Made by a program: the position numbers and the translations under genes
In this document: positions 1 to 4,660 of the stretch, piece after piece
Position numbering within the stretch: position 1 is the first letter of the stretch
Layout of the letters: each line of letters starts with the position of its first letter
NCBI GenBank assembly: GCA_002694065.1
Contig: NZKZ01000043.1
Coordinates: 1-5,047 of the forward strand
DNA length: 5,047 nucleotides
DNA from: Acidiferrobacter sp.
GTDB taxonomy: Bacteria; Pseudomonadota; Gammaproteobacteria; Arenicellales; UBA868
Reading direction: 5' to 3'
Notes under the pieces: model-generated
Told to the model about the DNA's origin: nothing
Database searches by the model: none
The model's input: only the letters and a program-made list of their open reading frames with translations

Positions 1-10
1 AACCGATCGG

Positions 11-499
11 ATGCTGGAGCCGTGGCCCACCGAGGTCTCGGAGGAACTTGACTGGTCTTTCGTCTCTGTCGATGGATTTTATCGCGCCGCGCAGGGCAAG
101 TCCGAGCCCGCAGTAGGATCGCACTGGACCGAGGTCACGGGTGATGCGCCCGTCATTCTCGACGGTGTACACATGACCGCACCAGAGGCGTGGGTAGAGA
201 TGCTGAACAATGCCTCTGGCGACATGGCGGGGTTGCCGATGCACTTGGCGTGGCCCGAGATCGAAAATAACTTCACGCATCGACCGGAGGCTTCCGGCCT
301 GATGGAGGTGCTGTGCTTCTCGATTCGCTTGGGCGGTAACGTTGCGGGCTTCCTCGTGCTGGACTTCCACGATCCGGCCCGGATGCAAGAGGTCAGAATG
401 AACTCCTACAGGCAGATCCGAAACCTAACGAGGCCGCTCATCGAGCGGTTTGAGCGCCAGTTCGCTGGCGGGTTTGACACAAAAACGGAGGTCGCGTGA
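11..499 (+). CDS. Unrecognised protein with GAF-like C-terminal part, possibly 5'-partial
   Basis: This is a 162-aa reading frame with a plausible coding composition, and I do not recognise the family with confidence. Residues about 98-122 read as alternating hydrophobic strands with a Gly-Gly-Asn turn (IRLGGNVAGFLVLDF), followed by an amphipathic helix at about 127-152. This resembles the last strands and closing helix of a GAF domain, but I see no ligand-binding signature, so that is only a structural hint. There is no signal peptide or membrane segment, so it is probably cytoplasmic. The ATG at 11 has no clear Shine-Dalgarno sequence, and the frame stays open to the left edge, so the true start may lie outside the window. 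It ends one base before the convergent ribbon-helix-helix gene. No obvious terminator hairpin with a T-run separates the two. Confidence 0.6.
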   Translation: MLEPWPTEVSEELDWSFVSVDGFYRAAQGKSEPAVGSHWTEVTGDAPVILDGVHMTAPEAWVEMLNNASGDMAGLPMHLAWPEIENNFTHRPEASGLMEVLCFSIRLGGNVAGFLVLDFHDPARMQEVRMNSYRQIRNLTRPLIERFERQFAGGFDTKTEVA

Positions 500-500
500 T

Positions 501-704
501 CTATCTCCGGGCGGTACGTTTTTTCTTCAGTGGGGGCTTTTTGACGCCCAGCTCCCGGCAGATGATATTGCGCATCACTGCTGCCACAGGGCGGTCCTCC
601 TCGTGTGCTCGCTCGACGAGCTTGTCATGCGCTTCCTCGGGAAGCCTCACGAAGAGTGGTTTCGACATCGTTACGTCCGGTCCCCAGGTTTTTGGCCTAG
701 CCAT
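501..704 (-). CDS. Small ribbon-helix-helix DNA-binding protein with basic tail
   Basis: This 67-aa protein has the layout of the ribbon-helix-helix (CopG/Arc/MetJ-like) superfamily. A short strand at residues 15-20 (KPLFVR) is followed by helix A at about 22-36 (LPEEAHDKLVERAHEE), a turn at 37-39, and helix B at 40-52 (VAAVMRNIICREL). The last 13 residues are highly basic (KKPPLKKKRTARR) and could add non-specific DNA contacts. Such proteins dimerise and insert the two-stranded sheet into the major groove. The start at 704 is preceded, on the minus strand, by a strong AAGGAGGAGG Shine-Dalgarno sequence, which favours it over the internal Met13. It diverges from the HTH-integrase operon. A perfect palindrome at 745-761 between them is a candidate operator. 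Repression of itself and of xis/int is inferred; an antitoxin role is less likely because no toxin gene adjoins it. Confidence 0.8.
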   Translation of the reverse strand: MARPKTWGPDVTMSKPLFVRLPEEAHDKLVERAHEEDRPVAAVMRNIICRELGVKKPPLKKKRTARR

Positions 705-744
705 CGGTCCTCCTCCTTCTTCCTGCCCCCACGGTTAGTGAGAA

Positions 745-761
745 ATTGCACATGGTGCAAT
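745..761. promoter_or_regulatory. Perfect palindrome, candidate operator
   Basis: ATTGCAC-ATG-GTGCAAT has perfect 7-bp arms around a 3-bp centre. It sits one base upstream of the TTGACA hexamer and upstream of the RHH gene on the other strand, a position from which a dimeric repressor could control both. The adjacent RHH protein is the simplest candidate ligand. The half-site TTGCA also occurs in the GCAA/TTGC array downstream, so the HTH protein is an alternative. Confidence 0.45.
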
Positions 762-762
762 A

Positions 763-768
763 TTGACA
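763..768 (+). promoter_or_regulatory. Candidate -35 element for the HTH-integrase operon
   Basis: This is an exact sigma70-type TTGACA pointing toward the HTH and integrase genes. No good -10 lies 16-18 bp downstream. TAATGC at 783 is too close and TAATAG at 791 too far, so the promoter is weak, activator-dependent or misread. The immediately upstream palindrome supports a regulatory role for the site. Confidence 0.3.
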
Positions 769-787
769 GAACGACAATTCGGTAATG

Positions 788-810
788 CCCTAATAGCAAA
801 GGGTTTTTTT
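788..810 (+). terminator. Weak stem plus T7 run, possible leader attenuator
   Basis: CCCT (788-791) can pair with AGGG (800-803) around an 8-nt loop, followed directly by seven T (804-810). The order is that of an intrinsic terminator, but the stem is only 4 bp (5 with a G-T pair). It lies upstream of the HTH start and downstream of the TTGACA hexamer, so if functional it would act as an attenuator. More likely it is incidental or very weak. Confidence 0.15.
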
Positions 811-811
811 G

Positions 812-846
812 AGCAATAATTTGCAAGAACTTGCAACGGGAGCAAG
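812..846. repeat. Helically phased GCAA array in the HTH-gene leader
   Basis: GCAA tetramers start at 813, 823, 833 and 842, spaced 10, 10 and 9 bp, that is one per helical turn on one face. The segment reads AGCAAT-N4-TGCAAG-N4-TGCAAC and then GGGAGCAAG. It also contains a perfect palindrome, TTGCAAG-AA-CTTGCAA (821-836). Nearly the same composite recurs in the right arm of the attachment region (2284-2310). A protein-binding site for the excisionase-like protein or the integrase is inferred. Confidence 0.5.
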
Positions 847-856
847 GATAGAGCGC

Positions 857-1129
857 ATGTTTACGACTGAGAAGGTGATTGAGAGAGTGGCTGAGTGGAT
901 GGCGCGAGACCCGCAAAGAACAGTGGCGGGTGCGGAACTGATCTCCGACTTCGTTCGCATGAGTAATGAACCTACGATGGTCGGCCTGCGAGAGACCGCT
1001 GGTCGGATCGGCTGTTCGGAGTCATACCTTTACCACAACTGGAAAAAGCTGGGCGGCGAGAAGGTCGGTGGGAAAGTCATGTTCCCGTCTGACTTTGGGC
1101 TTCGGCGGCGAGCCTTCGATGCGGGGTGA
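857..1129 (+). CDS. Winged helix-turn-helix protein, probable excisionase/regulator
   Basis: This is a 90-aa protein. Residues about 42-64 (LRETAGRIGCSESYLYHNWK) form a helix-turn-helix of the MerR/excisionase type. The segment after it, LGGEKVGGKVMFPSDF (65-80), fits the short wing that ends in a 'phenylalanine/proline then acidic helix' pattern common to such small phage DNA-binding proteins. The N-terminal 40 residues are helical and unassigned. I chose ATG 857 because AAGGAT lies 7 bp upstream and because this leaves the phased GCAA array outside the gene; a TTG at 809 would add 16 residues. The gene overlaps the integrase start by 11 bp, so the two are probably co-transcribed and translationally coupled. 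In phages, a small HTH gene directly before int usually encodes the excision directionality factor. A regulator of int expression only is the alternative. Confidence 0.7.
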   Translation: MFTTEKVIERVAEWMARDPQRTVAGAELISDFVRMSNEPTMVGLRETAGRIGCSESYLYHNWKKLGGEKVGGKVMFPSDFGLRRRAFDAG

Positions 1130-2195
1130 CGGATTCCTTTACCGCGATCCGCGCAGTCCCTACTGGTGGGCATCGTGGAGCGTCGGCGGTACCCGCTACC
1201 GGAAATCCACGGGAGAGAGGCAGGAGCGCAAAGCCAGAGCGTGGCTGCGTGAAGCCATCATAGACTCCCGAGTGTCCGGTGCCCCAGCCAAGGGCTCCAA
1301 GTCCCTCACGGTCGGCAGGCTTCTGGAGCTTCGCCGCAAGGAGTACCAGCGCAAGGGCAACAAGAGTATCGACACGCTCGATACCTTGCTGAAGATCGTG
1401 CTGGCCGAATTTAAGGGGGAGCGCAGGGCTCTGGACCTGACGACGAAACGGCTTGAGGCATTCTTCGACGATCTGCTGGAGAAGTACTCTCAGTCTACCG
1501 TCAGGCAGGTCTCCCTCCACTTGTCGGGTGCCTTTGCCGAAGCGGTGCGACGGGGTGAGTTCAGCCAGAAGGATCTGCCCCACGTTCGGAAGATCTCCGA
1601 GCCGAAGAACGCTCGCCTGCGGGCACCCAGTCGGGAGGAGCTTGCCGCCTTCACAGCGGTGGCACCCATCTGGCTCTCGGACTTCGTCTGGTTTGCGTTC
1701 TTCTCTGGCTGGCGATCCGGGGAGATCAAGGGACTCACTTGGTCGGACTACGACTCCGACAAGGTAATCCATTTGCAGGACTCGAAATCCGGCAAGCCGC
1801 GCATCCTGCCACTGGCCGGGGCGCTGCTGGATATCGTCGAGCGCAGGCGGGCAGAGAAGGTCCGGCCCATGGCTGGGGGGAAGGCCCACATCTTCTCCAG
1901 AAATGCTTCTGGAGCCCCTCTGGGGGACATCAGGAAGGCATGGGAGCGCAACCTGCGGGCATCCGGGGTGGAGAGGTTCACGCCCCACGACATCCGTAGG
2001 TCTGCTGCCCGGTTCCGGCGCCAGACACAGGGTATCGACAGCGAGCGGGTACAGCGCATGTTTGGCTGGAGCAGCGGGAAGATGCTGACCCGTTACAACA
2101 TCGTGGACACCGAGAATCTGCGGGCAGTTCTGGACTCTGATTGCATTGAATCACCAGAAGTGTCAGATTCGTGTCAGACTGAGACACCGGAATGA
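1119..2195 (+). CDS. int: Tyrosine-type site-specific integrase
   Basis: This 358-aa phage-type tyrosine recombinase would catalyse integration and excision between attP and a host tRNA-Ala gene. Residues 3-32 (start MRGDGFLYRDP, then WWASWSVGGTRYRKSTG) fit an N-terminal arm-binding beta domain. Residues about 62-150 are the helical SAM-like core-binding domain, and 170-335 the catalytic domain. Visible active-site residues are Arg199 (SGWRSGEI), the strand-turn Lys223 or Lys226 (SKSGKPRILPL), His290-x-x-Arg293 (TPHDIRR), Trp317 in the place often held by His (FGWSS), and the nucleophile Tyr326 (TRYNIVD). All catalytic positions are present, so it is probably active. ATG 1119 gives the usual family N-terminus; upstream in-frame starts would only add shadow sequence from the HTH gene. 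No strong ribosome-binding site is visible, consistent with coupling to the overlapping HTH gene. The stop lies 14 bp before the tRNA-derived attachment core. Confidence 0.95.
   Translation: MRGDGFLYRDPRSPYWWASWSVGGTRYRKSTGERQERKARAWLREAIIDSRVSGAPAKGSKSLTVGRLLELRRKEYQRKGNKSIDTLDTLLKIVLAEFKGERRALDLTTKRLEAFFDDLLEKYSQSTVRQVSLHLSGAFAEAVRRGEFSQKDLPHVRKISEPKNARLRAPSREELAAFTAVAPIWLSDFVWFAFFSGWRSGEIKGLTWSDYDSDKVIHLQDSKSGKPRILPLAGALLDIVERRRAEKVRPMAGGKAHIFSRNASGAPLGDIRKAWERNLRASGVERFTPHDIRRSAARFRRQTQGIDSERVQRMFGWSSGKMLTRYNIVDTENLRAVLDSDCIESPEVSDSCQTETPE
2160..2178. repeat. GTGTCAGA direct pair, left arm of attachment region
   Basis: GTGTCAGA occurs at 2160-2167 and 2171-2178, an 11-bp period. It lies inside the 3' end of the integrase gene, left of the tRNA-derived core. 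The hexamer GTCAGA appears again as a pair with the same 11-bp period to the right of the core (2363 and 2374). Direct repeats flanking a core are typical of arm-type integrase or excisionase sites; the function is inferred. Confidence 0.5.
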
Positions 2196-2554
2196 GCGAA
2201 AAAACTAGTGGAGCCGAGCGGGATCGAACCGCCGACCTCTTGACTGCCAGTCAACTGCTGGAAAGCAAGCGGGAGCAAGCGCAAGCAATTGTGATGCAAG
2301 TCCCTGCAACTTCAAGCAATAGGACTGCTGCAACTAGCCAAAACGGTGCAAGAGCAAATGGGTCAGAAAAGAGTCAGAAACTGACCCGCACTCCGGGCCG
2401 CTGTTCGGCCTGCGAGGCTCGCATGGGGTGGGACGTAGTGGCTGGCCTTTGTGGCCGCTGCCCGCCCGAAGCCCTGCGGGCATTCATGGATCGCGTGAAC
2501 GGAAGGCGCGAAACCCGCCGAGCCGAAGCAGTCCAGCAATCGCTGGGACTTTAG
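2192..2554 (+). CDS. Small zinc-ribbon protein, N-terminus uncertain
   Basis: The 120-aa frame begins at an ATGA overlap with the integrase stop, but its N-terminus is doubtful. Residues about 6-20 (GAERDRTADLLTASQ) are the antisense translation of the tRNA-Ala fragment, a known annotation artefact, and residues about 23-62 translate the GCAA repeat array. The convincing part is residues 69-120, with two CxxC pairs (Cys71/74 and Cys87/90, 12 residues between them) and then a charged helix rich in Arg and Glu. This fits a small zinc ribbon of unknown role, perhaps binding DNA or a protein. Alternative starts GTG 2291 or ATG 2294 would give 87 or 86 aa, but neither has a good ribosome-binding site. 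If the long form is real, integration would cut the gene off from int. I trust the C-terminal half and its stop, not the start. Confidence 0.5.
   Translation: MSEKTSGAERDRTADLLTASQLLESKREQAQAIVMQVPATSSNRTAATSQNGARANGSEKSQKLTRTPGRCSACEARMGWDVVAGLCGRCPPEALRAFMDRVNGRRETRRAEAVQQSLGL
2209..2254 (-). other. attP: Attachment core: 3' part of a tRNA-Ala(GGC) gene
   Basis: Read on the minus strand, this is the 3' portion of a tRNA-Ala: most of the anticodon arm with loop CTGGCAG (anticodon GGC), variable AGGTC, T-stem GGCGG, loop TTCGATC, T-stem CCGCT, acceptor strand CGGCTCC and discriminator A at 2209. It matches the known arrangement of bacterial tRNA-Ala(GGC). Similarity stops at the 5' side of the anticodon stem: position 2255 gives G where C is needed, and no D-arm follows. 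Beyond the discriminator comes CTAG, not CCA. It is therefore a partial copy that would restore the host tRNA after integration, and not a functional tRNA. The anticodon arm forms a perfect palindrome, TTGACTG-C-CAGTCAA (2240-2254), a plausible pair of core-type integrase sites around the crossover. Confidence 0.88.
2265..2358. repeat. GCAA array, right arm of attachment region
   Basis: Ten GCAA tetramers lie in 94 bp, starting at 2265, 2275, 2281, 2285, 2296, 2306, 2316, 2330, 2349 and 2355; fewer than one would be expected by chance. Six of them (2265, 2275, 2285, 2296, 2306, 2316) are spaced 10, 10, 11, 10 and 10 bp, so they sit on one helical face. The part at 2284-2310 reads AGCAAT-N5-TGCAAG-N4-TGCAAC, matching the composite at 812-837 upstream of the HTH gene. 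CGGGAGCAAG is also shared exactly (2270-2279 and 837-846). A multimeric excisionase or integrase arm site is inferred. Confidence 0.6.
2361..2388. repeat. GTCAGA direct pair and inverted repeat, right arm
   Basis: GTCAGA occurs at 2363-2368 and 2374-2379, 11 bp apart, mirroring the pair at 2162 and 2173 left of the core. GGGTCAG (2361-2367) and CTGACCC (2382-2388) form a perfect 7-bp inverted repeat with a 14-nt loop around the second copy. It overlaps the start of the credible part of the zinc-ribbon frame. It is probably the outer arm-type site of the attachment region. Confidence 0.45.
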
Positions 2555-2598
2555 GTGGCGAGAGGGGCTGGGGGCCAGCCCAGGATGAGGAGGAGAGG

Positions 2599-3177
2599 AT
2601 GGAGACGGTAGTCGAAGTGGTCCGACAACGGGCCGAGGACGGTAGTCAGGAATTCGGGGTCGTATTCAAACTGACCCCGAAGCAAAGCACGAATCTGATC
2701 GAGCGAGTATGCGATCCCAGCAGCATTCCCGTGGGCGAGGACGCTCTGGAGGAGATTCAAACCACTGCCCTGCGAGAGCTCTTCCGCGAGGCAATCGAGC
2801 AGGCTCTGGGATTTGCCGAGGTGAAACTGGAGCTCGTCGCGCAGGACAGTCGCGAGCTTGCCCCAAGCCAGCCAAACCGCAGGGATGTGATCCGAGCTTT
2901 CGGTGAGGTCTGGCAGTCGCAGGTCGGGGTGCCGTCGTTCGGAAGAATCGGCAAGGCATTGCGCCCTATTCTCGACTCAGGCGAGCCCATCGGAACGGTA
3001 GCCCAAGCGTGGGTATCTTACCTGTCGAACGAAGACGGCAAGTACGTTTCGCCAGAGTCCTTCGCCTCTCGGTATGTGTCGATCCGCGACGGTCGCTACG
3101 GCTCTGGCGGTAAGACCAAGTCGGACTGGAGTCGGGTTCTCGATGACCTGATTGCGGCGTGTGGCGACGATGAATAG
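2599..3177 (+). CDS. Unrecognised 192-aa phage-type protein
   Basis: This is the first gene of the queE-queC run. ATG 2599 is chosen because a perfect AGGAGG (2588-2593) lies 5 bp upstream; the same frame is open further left but without support. Residues 1-85 are acidic, with an amphipathic helix at about 45-72. Residues 94-165 hold the most conserved-looking block: a helix (RDVIRAFGEVWQSQVG), then PSFGRIGKALRPILD, AWVSYLSNEDGKYVSPESFA and SRYVSIRDGRYG. That pattern (aromatic-rich helices followed by 'YVSPESFA') resembles the C-terminal part of some phage replication-initiation or primosomal proteins, judged from memory only. No membrane segment or cysteine cluster is present. Its frame ends 8 bp inside the next gene, indicating a polycistronic unit. 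Confidence 0.85.
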   Translation: METVVEVVRQRAEDGSQEFGVVFKLTPKQSTNLIERVCDPSSIPVGEDALEEIQTTALRELFREAIEQALGFAEVKLELVAQDSRELAPSQPNRRDVIRAFGEVWQSQVGVPSFGRIGKALRPILDSGEPIGTVAQAWVSYLSNEDGKYVSPESFASRYVSIRDGRYGSGGKTKSDWSRVLDDLIAACGDDE

Positions 3178-3622
3178 GAACGCCCTCGACGTCGTCGCCA
3201 GTATGCACCTAGCGCAGGGACGGAAGCCTGTCCCTGAGGTCATCACCGCACAAGCCGACATTCTCCAGAAGGGCTGCAAGGAACACAAGCTCACTTGGGA
3301 TCGGGTGCGAATGACTATGGAGACCATGGTGGTCAACGACGAGAAACTCACCGTGGGGTCGCTCATCCAGAAGTCGCGCACCAGCCCGTCGCAGGAGTGG
3401 CTCGATGGTCACGATGACCTGCGACTGACTGACGATGGAGACCGCTACTTTGAGCGTCCCATCTACGAGCCAAAAGGATACTTCTCGCCCTGCTCCCCGG
3501 AGGACCGTGAGCGCCTGCGGAAGATCTATGCTCGCCCCGCGATCCAGCCCAGTGGCGAAGGCGAGATGTCGCCTGTGGTCGCTAGGGTATTTCAGCGAAT
3601 TTCTGCGAGGGCGGGATTTTGA
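3170..3622 (+). CDS. Unrecognised 150-aa protein
   Basis: I do not recognise this family. ATG 3170 overlaps the previous gene's end by 8 bp (ATGAATAG) and is chosen over the upstream GTG 3161 and TTG 3152, although no clear Shine-Dalgarno sequence is present; translation is probably coupled. The N-terminal 70 residues look helical (ALDVVASMHLAQG, then ITAQADILQKGCKEH, then WDRVRMTMETMVV). The middle is acidic (DGHDDLRLTDDGDRYF, 79-94), and the C-terminus (112-150) is basic and helical. Two cysteines, at 36 and 108, make no metal motif. It has no signal peptide or membrane segment. The order HTH-int, att, small genes, queE-queC suggests an early or accessory phage gene; no function can be assigned. 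Confidence 0.8.
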   Translation: MNRNALDVVASMHLAQGRKPVPEVITAQADILQKGCKEHKLTWDRVRMTMETMVVNDEKLTVGSLIQKSRTSPSQEWLDGHDDLRLTDDGDRYFERPIYEPKGYFSPCSPEDRERLRKIYARPAIQPSGEGEMSPVVARVFQRISARAGF

Positions 3623-4044
3623 GAGTCGAGTGGTTCTCGGACATGCACATGCTGAACGACCGGCTCGCGAGACACGACTGCGACAAAGTCTACTCTCGGA
3701 CGAAAGCCATGCAGGAGCCCTACCGTGACCTGCTCTTTGCGGTCCTGGCGACAGGGGTGCAAGGGGCGGCGAAAGGTAACGCCGAGGACACCGAGTGGGT
3801 GCTGGGCCGGACGGAAGGGCTGCGCTTCAAAGACCTGTGCGTCCTTTTCGATCTAGACCCCGATGCCGTCCTCGATGCCCTAGCCCGAGACAAGGTCGAG
3901 AGTGGCAGGCTGCGGAACCTGTTCGTCGCATCCACCGTGCGGAAGATCGAGCCGCTCCAACGTGGCATGGAAAAGTCGGTAGATCTCCGGGGCACGAGGG
4001 ACGGCAAGATCTCGGCCTGGAATCGGAAGTTTGCGGAAGCCTAG
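3619..4044 (+). CDS. Conserved-looking 141-aa phage/bacterial protein of unknown function
   Basis: The TTG start at 3619 overlaps the preceding TGA by 4 bp (TTGA), with GAGG at 3607-3610 eight bases upstream. The next option, ATG 3643, would lose eight residues and has no ribosome-binding site. Residues 35-90 contain a pattern I recall from small uncharacterised proteins of many bacteria and phages: a helix (RDLLFAVLATGVQGAAKG), then DTEWVLGRTEGLRFKDLCVLFDLDPDAVLDAL, that is 'W-[IV]-x(3,8)-F-x-[ND]-[VL]-C-x-x-[FL]-x-LDP'. The LDPDAV-helix end could be part of a DNA-binding fold, but this is not established. The C-terminal 30 residues are basic. It stops one base before queE, so it is in the same operon. 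Confidence 0.82.
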   Translation: MRVEWFSDMHMLNDRLARHDCDKVYSRTKAMQEPYRDLLFAVLATGVQGAAKGNAEDTEWVLGRTEGLRFKDLCVLFDLDPDAVLDALARDKVESGRLRNLFVASTVRKIEPLQRGMEKSVDLRGTRDGKISAWNRKFAEA

Positions 4045-4045
4045 G

Positions 4046-4660
4046 ATGAAAAAAGAAATTTACAGTATCGCGCCAAATGGCATTTTCTGGAGCATTCAAG
4101 GCGAGGGGCATCTACGAGGGGTGCAGATGTTTTTTATCCGGTTTTCGGGTTGTTCGGTGGGTTGCCCTGGATGCGACACCGACTATTCGGTTGCGGAAAA
4201 ACTCAAGCTCGACGAGATCCTAGCCAGACTTGAAAGGATGCTGCCGGACCGACCCCGCGAGTGCTGGGTGTGGCTAACCGGAGGCGAACCCGCAGACCGC
4301 GACCTGACGCCGGTGATCCTGCGGCTAAAACGCGCAGGCTATTCCGTCGCGATTGCCACTAGCGGCGTCCACCGGATTTCCGACCCGGTGGACTGGCTTT
4401 CGGTTTCACCGCACTCGACGGGGTTCGTCCAGAAGTTCGGTCACGAGATTAAAATCATCGACAGTCTCAACGGTGCTGACCTTGAGGAACTAAGTCGCGA
4501 GGCAGACCAGGCCGATTTCTTTTTTCGATACGTGCAGCCGGTGACATTACCGGATGGGTCGGAGTGTCCCGAGAGTCTCTCCCGGTGCATGGAATTTCTG
4601 AAAGAACGACCCGACTGGGCTCTTTCGCGGCAGGATCACCGGGTCTGGGGTGTGGCATGA
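4046..4660 (+). CDS. queE: 7-carboxy-7-deazaguanine synthase (radical SAM), QueE
   Basis: QueE converts 6-carboxy-5,6,7,8-tetrahydropterin to 7-carboxy-7-deazaguanine with a [4Fe-4S] cluster, S-adenosylmethionine and Mg2+, the ring-contraction step on the way to preQ0. The 204-aa protein has the family hallmarks: FWSIQGEG near the N-terminus (14-21), the cluster-binding Cys36-x3-Cys40-x2-Cys43 followed by Asp-Thr, TGGEP (78-82) for SAM contacts, WLSVSP (117-122), HEIKII (133-138), and a C-terminal QP...SRQDHRVWG segment. Length is close to the usual ~210. ATG 4046 starts one base after the preceding stop, with GGAAG six bases upstream; a TTG at 4031 would only add five residues. It overlaps queC by an ATGA. 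Soluble cytoplasmic enzyme. Whether its product feeds tRNA queuosine or DNA modification cannot be seen here. Confidence 0.94.
   Translation: MKKEIYSIAPNGIFWSIQGEGHLRGVQMFFIRFSGCSVGCPGCDTDYSVAEKLKLDEILARLERMLPDRPRECWVWLTGGEPADRDLTPVILRLKRAGYSVAIATSGVHRISDPVDWLSVSPHSTGFVQKFGHEIKIIDSLNGADLEELSREADQADFFFRYVQPVTLPDGSECPESLSRCMEFLKERPDWALSRQDHRVWGVA

Larger units (their letters stand above)
705..856. promoter_or_regulatory. Divergent control region between the RHH and HTH-integrase genes
   Basis: This 152-bp gap between divergent genes is AT-rich compared with its surroundings. From left to right it holds the RHH ribosome-binding site (minus strand), a perfect palindrome (745-761), a consensus TTGACA hexamer (763-768), a weak CCCT/AGGG stem followed by seven T (788-810) and a phased GCAA array (812-846). 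It must contain the promoters for both directions. I could not place a convincing -10 hexamer at normal spacing for either strand. Confidence 0.6.

Noticed and set aside
450..785. Plus-strand frames across 450-785
   Set aside because: They are antisense to the RHH gene, which has an ideal ribosome-binding site and a recognisable fold.
1077..1988. 303-aa open frame on the minus strand
   Set aside because: It lies wholly antisense to the integrase, whose catalytic motifs are intact; long antisense frames are common in GC-rich genes, and this one has no recognisable domain or ribosome-binding site.
2209..2300. Complete tRNA-Ala gene on the minus strand
   Set aside because: Only the anticodon arm and 3' half are present; the anticodon stem fails at 2255, there is no D-arm or 5' acceptor strand, and CCA is absent.
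2265..2358. CRISPR array
   Set aside because: The repeated unit is only 4-6 bp with helical-turn spacing and no constant spacers, so it fits protein-binding sites and not CRISPR.
2530..2550. AGTCC-AGC/GCT-G-GGACT hairpin as a terminator of the zinc-ribbon gene
   Set aside because: The stem has a bulge and is followed by only a short TTTAGG, not a T-run, so it does not meet the pattern of an intrinsic terminator.
2428..2598. Extended N-terminus (GTG start at 2428) for the 192-aa protein
   Set aside because: It overlaps the zinc-ribbon frame, has low-complexity Pro/Arg/Ser-rich composition, and the AGGAGG directly before ATG 2599 marks the start.
3215..3236. CAGGGAC/GTCCCTG perfect 7-bp inverted repeat
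   Set aside because: It lies within a coding region with no repeat elsewhere in the window and no T-run; probably incidental.
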